NCBI GenBank assembly: GCA_947174375.1
Contig: CAMWIS010000044.1
Location: 1-10,716, forward strand
Direction of reading: 5' to 3'
From: an uncultured Bacteroidales bacterium
GTDB lineage: Bacteria > Bacteroidota > Bacteroidia > Bacteroidales > P3
DNA length: 10,716 bases
Shown here: positions 5,528 to 10,716 of the stretch, piece by piece
Numbering within the stretch: position 1 is the stretch's first letter
Layout of the letters: every line of letters starts with the position of its first letter
Program-made: the position numbers and the translations under genes
The notes under the pieces: generated by a model
What the model saw: the letters and a program-made list of their open reading frames with translations, nothing else
Database searches by the model: none
What the model was told of the DNA's origin: nothing

Positions 5528-7189
5528 CAAGGCGGTCAAGGCCGCTTCGTTGGCCGTGGGGTCGGAGGGCGTACCGGGGGTACCGGGCGTGGAAGGCTCA
5601 TCATCCTCGTCGTCTTCATTGACCGTGATGTCGTAAAAGACTTCCACCACCGCATCGTCCATCACTTCGTTGACCAAATCATATCCCGAATTGTGGACCG
5701 TTTCGTTCCACAGCAACAACCGGTACGTGCCGGCGCGTTTGAACCGCAGCACGCCGTCGGATAACGTATATGCACTGCCGCTGGTTTTTCCGAAGTCCAC
5801 CTCCGTTTCCACGTCGTTCAGTTCCAATTCCGCGCTCAAATCCAACTTCTGCCCCACCGTCAAGGATACCGGAATGGTTTGAGGCGTATAGCGGCAATGG
5901 ATATCGTCATTCCCGTTGACCATCCGGATGATTTCAGCAATGGCCGACAGCGGCAGCCGGTTTTGCGCCAGATTGAGTTCCTCCAACCCGTTGCAACCGC
6001 TCATATCCAATGCCATCAGGCTTTCGCCCATAAAATCTATTTCCAAAATCTCGCCTTGAACCGGCGCCGCCATCGTCGTCAACATACGGCCATCGCATAC
6101 AACGCGGAAGCCGCCTCCCCAGCCCCCTATGTCGAACTTGCTGCCTCTACACGACACGGTGTGATTGGACGACCAGTCGGCCCAACTACCGCCGCGAATC
6201 ACGTGGTTCGTCCCATTGGACGGCCCCTGCGGATTAACGGAGGGCGATTCGCTGTAATAGGTAGGGTCATACCAATCCAAACACCACTCCCACACGTTGC
6301 CGCTCATATCGTACAGGCCCAAGCCGTTCGGCTTCAACGAGCCCACCGCATGCACCGAGTCTTCGCTGTTACCCCTCGGCAGACCTTCTTTGGCTTCATC
6401 GTAGAAAGAAAACCACGCCACATCCCATATATTGTCACTGCCGGCATACCGCGTGCCGTCGGCATTCCGTCCGCCGCGCGCCGCGTACTCCCACTCGGCC
6501 TCCGTGGGCAAACGGTAAGACCTGCCCGTCGCCTGGCTCAACTTTTCGCAAAAAGTCATCGCCTCCGTCCAATCTACATAATACATGGGTAGCGCATCGC
6601 CCACACCGTTCACGTTAAGATAACCGGAATGAAGGCTTTGCTCAAAAATCGTCGTGCCCATCACGGCTTCCCACTGCGCCTGCGTTACCTCGAACTTGCC
6701 GATATGGAAATCACTGACCGTTACCGCATGCAACGGCAATTCGGACTCCGGGATTTCCTTGTCGATGACCGGCGTTGTCGTCCCCATCGTGAACGTGCCG
6801 CCTTCCACATACACCATATCCAGCGTTATGCCGAAGGCCGACTCGGCATAATCCTCGCCCGGCACGTCAGGCACGTCCGGCACGTCCGGCACATCCGGCT
6901 CGTCCGGCGCGTCCGGCAGCAGGCCATCGCAGAAAAGCACGTTGTAAGACGCTCCCCGCTTGTAGGTGTGCATGGCGCTGTCCAAGCCGCCCGTCCCCTT
7001 TACCTGCGTCGCATTGCCATCGCCCCAATGCAGCACGAAATCGCCGCCCGCCGAGCATACGAATTTGACTTTCTTTTCTTTTTTGGCCTTGGCCTGCCAC
7101 GTCCAACGAATCGTATCGTTGGCGTAGCCGATGTTTGACAATAGGCCCATTACCAAAAACAAGCCCGTAAGCCACCATGATTTTTTCAT
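5342..7189 (-). CDS. Secreted T9SS-type protein with PKD-like and SUMF1/FGE-like domains
   Basis: A 615-residue protein starting at the ATG at 7189. The frame is open upstream to an ATG at 7252, but MKKSWWLTGLFLVMGLL followed by SNIGYA is a clear signal peptide, and the longer form would overlap the upstream gene. Numbered from MKK: signal peptide 1-23; PKD-like domain about 26-89 (WGDG, HTYKRG); a DVP repeat linker about 95-111; SUMF1/FGE-like domain 123-365 with EVTQAQWEAVMG, RLPTEAEWEYAARGG, GLYDMSGNVWEWC and GFRVV; one degenerate LRR about 379-412; post-LRR module 413-523; linker; T9SS-type sorting domain 555-615. True formylglycine-generating enzymes use two cysteines five residues apart after the RGGS motif; here those positions are D and H, so sulfatase activation is unlikely. 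The fold probably serves binding at the cell surface. It sits 41 bp after the upstream gene and 39 bp before the next. Confidence 0.94.
   Translation of the reverse strand: MKKSWWLTGLFLVMGLLSNIGYANDTIRWTWQAKAKKEKKVKFVCSAGGDFVLHWGDGNATQVKGTGGLDSAMHTYKRGASYNVLFCDGLLPDAPDEPDVPDVPDVPDVPGEDYAESAFGITLDMVYVEGGTFTMGTTTPVIDKEIPESELPLHAVTVSDFHIGKFEVTQAQWEAVMGTTIFEQSLHSGYLNVNGVGDALPMYYVDWTEAMTFCEKLSQATGRSYRLPTEAEWEYAARGGRNADGTRYAGSDNIWDVAWFSFYDEAKEGLPRGNSEDSVHAVGSLKPNGLGLYDMSGNVWEWCLDWYDPTYYSESPSVNPQGPSNGTNHVIRGGSWADWSSNHTVSCRGSKFDIGGWGGGFRVVCDGRMLTTMAAPVQGEILEIDFMGESLMALDMSGCNGLEELNLAQNRLPLSAIAEIIRMVNGNDDIHCRYTPQTIPVSLTVGQKLDLSAELELNDVETEVDFGKTSGSAYTLSDGVLRFKRAGTYRLLLWNETVHNSGYDLVNEVMDDAVVEVFYDITVNEDDEDDEPSTPGTPGTPSDPTANEAALTALPFAYVQGNTVYLCGGLGEVEAFTAMGQRVYKGFDRAFTLPHAGVYILHVAADGRRCKIVVR
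6861..6914 (-). repeat. Six 9-bp tandem repeats encoding a (DVP)n linker
   Basis: Consecutive units of the form GGCACGTCC on the plus strand, with single-base variants, encode Asp-Val-Pro or close variants on the minus strand. This linker joins the PKD-like and FGE-like domains. The in-frame unit would allow length change by slippage. Confidence 0.85.
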
Positions 7190-7230
7190 TTTTCCAGTTT
7201 TTATTTTACGATTTTGTTGATTCCGTTTTT

Positions 7231-7416
7231 CTACCGCACGATGATTTTGCACCGCCTGCCGTCGGCCGTGACGCGCACAACGTATATACCGATGTGCGGC
7301 AACGTGAAGGCGCGGTCGAAGCCCTTATATACGCGCTGCCCCATAGCCGTAAACGCCTCCACTTCGCCGAGGCCGTCACAGAGATAGACCGTGCGGCCCT
7401 GCACGTAGGCGAAGGG
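7231..7416 (-). repeat. Sorting-domain DNA repeat, copy 1
   Basis: Final 61 codons plus stop of the tandem FGE-like/LRR protein. It shares 52 of 61 residues with the copy at 5342 and 49 of 61 with the copy at 1679. As a T9SS type-A-like domain it would direct transport across the outer membrane and then usually be removed by the sortase PorU; that step is known for the family, not shown here. Confidence 0.75.
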
Positions 7417-10400
7417 CGCGGCGGCCGAAGCCTGCTCGTTGGCCGTGGGGTCGGAGGGCGTACCGGGGGAGCCGGGGTCGGAGGGCGTACCGGGATTGCC
7501 GGGATTGGAGGGCTTGCCGGGGTCGGAGGGATCCGACGGGTCGGAAGGCGTACTCGGGGAGGAAGGCGTTACCGTAACCTGCCAAACCATCTCCGCCGCG
7601 GTTGGGGCCGTGGCCGTCAAATCCGCATACGTGCCGAGGCCGGCGTTGGTAAAGCGCACCGTATAATCGCCGGCTTTCGTAAAGGTCAACTCCTTGGCGT
7701 CCAAGCGGAAGCCCGACTCTATCTCCCCGTCTTCCGCATCATACACGCGGATGTCGGTTTCCGTGCCGTTGAACGACGTTTCCGCGCTGATATTTATCTT
7801 TTTCCTGACCTTGACGGTGGTATCCCGCGCCTGCGGCGTCAGCACATGTTTGACGCCGGCCTCATCCAAGGCCGGTATCAGGGCCGCCACCTCCGACAGC
7901 TTAAGCCGGTTGCCGTGCGCATCGAGCGCGGTCAACGAGACGGCCGCCTGCACGTCGATGGCCGTCAGGCCCGCTTCGACGATATACAGGCCCACGATGC
8001 CCGACATAAACGACTGGGCCGCCACTTGCACCTTATAATGGCCGGCCTTGGCATATTGGTGGCTGGCCGCTACCGCAAGCGACTCGCTGCCCGCATAGGT
8101 ATCGGTGGCGCCGTCGCCCCAGTCCACCGTCAGGCCGCCCTTGCACACGAACGAGAACGTCTTGTCGCCGGCGGCCTCGGCCTGCCAGGCGAACGTGGCC
8201 GTTTCGGGCTCCAGGTCGCCCACGCCGGCCGTTATGATACACGCCATCATATAGCGTTCGTCCGTAAACAGGCCCGTGCTTTCTTCGTACTCGTTGCAGC
8301 GTAGCGCCAGGTTGCGGAGCCGGATGCGGTAAATGCCGTCCTTATTGATGCGTATCGACTTTTGGTCGGCGTCCAACACATACCAGTTTTCGGGCAGGGG
8401 ATTGCCGTCCAAGTCCTCCACGGTGATGTCGGTTTCCTCACCGTCGAACGTCCATTCCCGCGACAGGTCGTAGTCTTCGCCCGCCTCCAGCGTGACGGAG
8501 GGCGTTTGCGGGGAGGCCGCGTAATGTTCGATGCCGTAGGTCTCCACCAGTTGCAACTGCTTGGCCAGTGTGGAGAGCAGCATTTCGTTGTTGGCGGCGT
8601 TCAGGTTTTTGAGTTTCGCGTTGCGGCTGATGTCCAGGGCCGACAGCGCGTTGTTCCAGCACATCAGGGTTTCCAGATTGAGGCCGTCGTTGACGTTGAG
8701 GGCCGACAGCGCGTTGTCGTGGCACCACAAGGCCGTCAAGGCCCGGCAGCCGCCCACGTTGAGGGACGTCAGGCCGTTGCCGCTGCAATCCAGGCTTTCC
8801 AAGGCCGTGCAGGCGCTTACATCCAAGGCCTGCAAGCGGTTATAACTGCAATCCAAAGCCGACAGCCCCGTGCAAGGGCGTACATCCAGAGCCGACAGTT
8901 GGTTGCCGCTGCAATTCAATCTTTCCAACCCCGTACAGGCGCTTACATTCAAAGCCGACAGCTGCGTATGGCTGCAATCCAAAGCCGACAAGGCCGTACA
9001 AGTGCTCAAATCCAATTCCGACAACTGCGTATGGCTGCAATCCAAGCCCGTCAAGCCCGTGCAACCGCTTACGTTCAAGGCCGACAGCCCCGTGCAAGCG
9101 TCCAAATCCAAACCAGCCAAGTCAGTACAACCGCTTACGTTCAGCGAAGTCAAGGCCTCGTCGAGACAACGCAAGGTTTGCACCGGGCCGGTTACCGTCA
9201 AGGCCACCCGATCCGAATACACCGCCACTTGCGGGCCGGACAGGTTCAAGGCTGTAAGGGCAGGACAGGCGCGCAGCCCTATCGCGAGCCGTTCGACCGC
9301 CTCCGAACCTGCCTGCAGGTTTTCCAAAGCCGTACAGCCGCTCACGTCCAACGTATCCAAAAGATTGCCACTGCAATCCAAACTTTCCAGCGCCGTACAG
9401 GCGCTTACGTCCAAGGCCGTTAGACCGGCCCCGTTGCATTGTATGGCCCGTATGCCGCCAACCTCGTTACGGGTAGCCATCCCCTGCATTGTCCCCTGCA
9501 AGGGCGAAACGGATTTATCCGATACAAAAGGCTCACAGACAACGCGGAAGCCTCGAACGTTCCAGTCGTCGGGCGGGAAGTAGTCCCGACCCGACACGCG
9601 GCAGTCCAGCGCGCGGCTCAAACCGCCCCCGCGGCCCACGCGGTAAGACCCACCGGACGGCCCCTGCGGATTAACGGACGGCGAACTACTGTAATAGTCG
9701 CGATCATACCAATCAGAACACCACTCCCATACGTTGCCGCTCATATCATATAAACCCAAACCGTTCGGCTTCTTCTGACCTACCGGATGCGTGGTATTAT
9801 TGCTGTTACCCGTCGAACCGTCATCGTAAGAACTGAACCATGCCACCTCGCTTATGCTGTTACTACCCGCATACTTTGTGCCATCGGACTTGTTGCCGCC
9901 GCGTGCCGCGTATTCCCACTCCGCCTCCGTCGGCAAGCGGTACGTCTTGCCCGTCATCTGGCTCAATTTTTCGCAAAACTGAACTGCCTCAGTCCAGTTT
10001 ACATAATACATTGGATAATTATCGCCAACGCCATATAACGAAGAATAACCCGCCTTGACACGTTGCTGTTCTATCGTCGTCCCCATTACGGCTTCCCACT
10101 GCGCCTGCGTTACCTCGAACGCCCCGATGTAAAAACCGTCCAACGTCACAGCGTGAACCGGTCTCTCGTCGTCATCATAATCATAGCCCTGCTCCGAGGT
10201 CGCCCCCATTTGGAACGTGCCGCCTTCCACATACACCATCGAGGCCGTCAATTCCGCCACCGCCTTCGGCAATACCGGACGGACCACACGGAAGCCCAGG
10301 CCGCTGTAGCGGCCGTCCGGGTCACCGGAGTACCGCACCGCCACGCGGCAATCCGGCGCGTCGCGGAAACAGCTGCCCCCGCGGTAAACGCGTGCCATGC

Positions 10401-10716
10401 CCATAGCGGGCCCCTGCGGATTAAAATGCGGCGAACCGCCGTAGTAGTCCCGGGCATACCAGTCCGCATTCCACTCCGACAGGTTGCCGCTCATATCGTA
10501 CAGGCCCAAGGCGTTCGGCCGCTTTTGGCCCACCGCCTGCATCGTCCCCCCGCTGTTGCCGTTATACCAGGCCACGTCGGCTATGTTGTCGCCGCCCGCG
10601 TACACCGTGCCCTCGGCCTTGTTGCCGCCGCGGGCCGCGTATTCCCACTCCGCCTCCGTCGGCAAACGGTAGGTCTCGCCCGTCATCTCGCTCAACTTTT
10701 CGCAGAACGCCACCGC
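7231..10716 (-). CDS. T9SS-type protein with tandem SUMF1/FGE-like domains and double-cysteine LRRs (5' end outside window)
   Basis: The frame runs off the right edge in mid-domain, so this is the C-terminal 1161 residues of a longer protein; the GTG at 10711-10713 is an internal valine, numbered 1 here. Layout: end of one FGE-like domain to 145; second complete FGE-like domain 157-395; LRR region 428-709, including eight regular 21-residue units from 546; post-LRR module 710-828; PKD-like domain 838-900 (WGDG, HQYAKAGHYKV); a short LRR-like stretch; another post-LRR module 938-1049; Pro/Ser/Asp/Gly linker 1050-1097; sorting domain 1100-1160. Neither FGE-like domain has the catalytic cysteine pair in place: the first has GGSCFRDAPDC, with cysteines seven apart instead of five, and the second has a single cysteine. 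The regular LRRs carry two cysteines per repeat. It heads the visible operon; the signal peptide and promoter must lie to the right. Role: probably a surface or released binding protein, ligand unknown. Confidence 0.94.
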   Translation of the reverse strand, partial: AVAFCEKLSEMTGETYRLPTEAEWEYAARGGNKAEGTVYAGGDNIADVAWYNGNSGGTMQAVGQKRPNALGLYDMSGNLSEWNADWYARDYYGGSPHFNPQGPAMGMARVYRGGSCFRDAPDCRVAVRYSGDPDGRYSGLGFRVVRPVLPKAVAELTASMVYVEGGTFQMGATSEQGYDYDDDERPVHAVTLDGFYIGAFEVTQAQWEAVMGTTIEQQRVKAGYSSLYGVGDNYPMYYVNWTEAVQFCEKLSQMTGKTYRLPTEAEWEYAARGGNKSDGTKYAGSNSISEVAWFSSYDDGSTGNSNNTTHPVGQKKPNGLGLYDMSGNVWEWCSDWYDRDYYSSSPSVNPQGPSGGSYRVGRGGGLSRALDCRVSGRDYFPPDDWNVRGFRVVCEPFVSDKSVSPLQGTMQGMATRNEVGGIRAIQCNGAGLTALDVSACTALESLDCSGNLLDTLDVSGCTALENLQAGSEAVERLAIGLRACPALTALNLSGPQVAVYSDRVALTVTGPVQTLRCLDEALTSLNVSGCTDLAGLDLDACTGLSALNVSGCTGLTGLDCSHTQLSELDLSTCTALSALDCSHTQLSALNVSACTGLERLNCSGNQLSALDVRPCTGLSALDCSYNRLQALDVSACTALESLDCSGNGLTSLNVGGCRALTALWCHDNALSALNVNDGLNLETLMCWNNALSALDISRNAKLKNLNAANNEMLLSTLAKQLQLVETYGIEHYAASPQTPSVTLEAGEDYDLSREWTFDGEETDITVEDLDGNPLPENWYVLDADQKSIRINKDGIYRIRLRNLALRCNEYEESTGLFTDERYMMACIITAGVGDLEPETATFAWQAEAAGDKTFSFVCKGGLTVDWGDGATDTYAGSESLAVAASHQYAKAGHYKVQVAAQSFMSGIVGLYIVEAGLTAIDVQAAVSLTALDAHGNRLKLSEVAALIPALDEAGVKHVLTPQARDTTVKVRKKINISAETSFNGTETDIRVYDAEDGEIESGFRLDAKELTFTKAGDYTVRFTNAGLGTYADLTATAPTAAEMVWQVTVTPSSPSTPSDPSDPSDPGKPSNPGNPGTPSDPGSPGTPSDPTANEQASAAAPFAYVQGRTVYLCDGLGEVEAFTAMGQRVYKGFDRAFTLPHIGIYVVRVTADGRRCKIIVR
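8587..9432 (-). repeat. LRR region with two cysteines per repeat
   Basis: Residues 428-709, numbered from the codon at 10711-10713. Regular 21-residue units have LDV/LNV leucines at 546, 567, 588, 609, 630, 651, 672 and 693. One cysteine ladder runs 559, 580, 601, 622, 643, 664, 685. A second runs 551, 572, 593, 614, 635, 656 in the ACT/GCT motif, where the paralogue at 1679 has NTAL. Two units around 524-546 are only 11 residues long, and 464-523 is an irregular insert. Confidence 0.92.
9550..10716 (-). repeat. Tandem duplication of the FGE-like domain
   Basis: The partial domain at 10279-10716 and its counterpart at about 9535-9987 match at an offset of 729 bp around RLPTEAEWEYAARGG (e.g. 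9891-9900 against 10620-10629). The offset grows to 744 bp at GFRVV because of a net five-codon length difference. DNA identity is high across the core motifs and low between RGG and GFRVV. The left copy is complete (about 9529-10245); the right copy is cut by the window edge. Confidence 0.85.

Noticed and set aside
6109..6192. Possible variable region of a diversity-generating retroelement
   Set aside because: The location in a C-type-lectin-like fold is suggestive, but there is no reverse transcriptase or template repeat in the window and the differences are not confined to adenine positions. A genome-wide search for a reverse transcriptase and template would be decisive.
5342..7189. PorK/GldK or GldJ, the SUMF1-like parts of the T9SS machinery
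   Set aside because: There is no lipobox cysteine at the signal peptide, and the protein carries a C-terminal sorting domain and PKD-like domain, so it looks like cargo and not machinery.
5342..7189. Active formylglycine-generating enzyme (sulfatase activator)
   Set aside because: The two catalytic cysteine positions are replaced, no sulfatase gene is nearby, and the protein is exported.
7190..7252. Upstream start at 7252 for the PKD/FGE-like protein
   Set aside because: It would add 21 polar residues before a good signal peptide and overlap the previous gene by 22 bp. The ATG at 7189 fits better.
7177..9423. Two long plus-strand open frames (7177-8304 and 8362-9423)
   Set aside because: Both lie opposite the well-supported LRR/FGE-like gene in G+C-rich DNA and encode Arg/Gln/Gly-rich sequence typical of shadow frames.
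10711..10713. GTG as the start of the rightmost gene
   Set aside because: It lies inside the FGE-like core just before AFCEKLSEMTG, and the frame continues to the window edge, so it is an internal valine.

Overview
The window looks like the chromosome of a Bacteroidota, most likely Bacteroidales, at a moderately high G+C of roughly 55% in the right three quarters (estimated by eye). The evidence is a TAnnTTTG-type -7 promoter box, the absence of Shine-Dalgarno sequences, and three secreted proteins that end in a type IX secretion (T9SS) type-A-like sorting domain. The sequence does not settle the genus.

Left part (1-1538): the first 28 codons of a minus-strand gene, possibly a UbiA/MenA-like prenyltransferase, diverge from a complete plus-strand gene for an AAA_14/DUF4143 ATPase. 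The 175-bp gap between them is AT-rich. It carries three related 20-bp direct repeats whose starts lie exactly 32 bp apart. The last repeat overlaps the likely -33 region of the ATPase promoter, so they look like an operator array.

Middle and right part (1679-10716, all minus strand): three consecutive long genes separated by only 41 and 39 bp, read in the order 10716 -> 7231, 7189 -> 5342, 5302 -> 1679. This is very probably one operon whose promoter and first part lie beyond the right edge. A hairpin at 1553-1576, shared with the converging ATPase gene, may end it. The proteins are mosaics of a small parts list: a signal peptide (visible in the last two), PKD-like domains with a WGDG motif, SUMF1/FGE-like (C-type-lectin-like) domains without the FGE cysteine pair, 21-residue leucine-rich repeats (LRRs) with a cysteine ladder, an unnamed post-LRR module, a low-complexity linker, and an almost identical 61-residue C-terminal sorting domain.

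Taken together, the operon appears to encode exported, surface-attached or released multidomain binding proteins (adhesin-like). Their diversity seems to come from domain duplication, repeat expansion or loss, and recombination between near-identical DNA segments. The most notable points are the phased repeats upstream of the ATPase, a double cysteine ladder in the first operon gene, a 189-bp higher-order repeat in the last one, and the recurring unnamed post-LRR module. No RNA genes, insertion sequences, CRISPR arrays or retroelements were seen.
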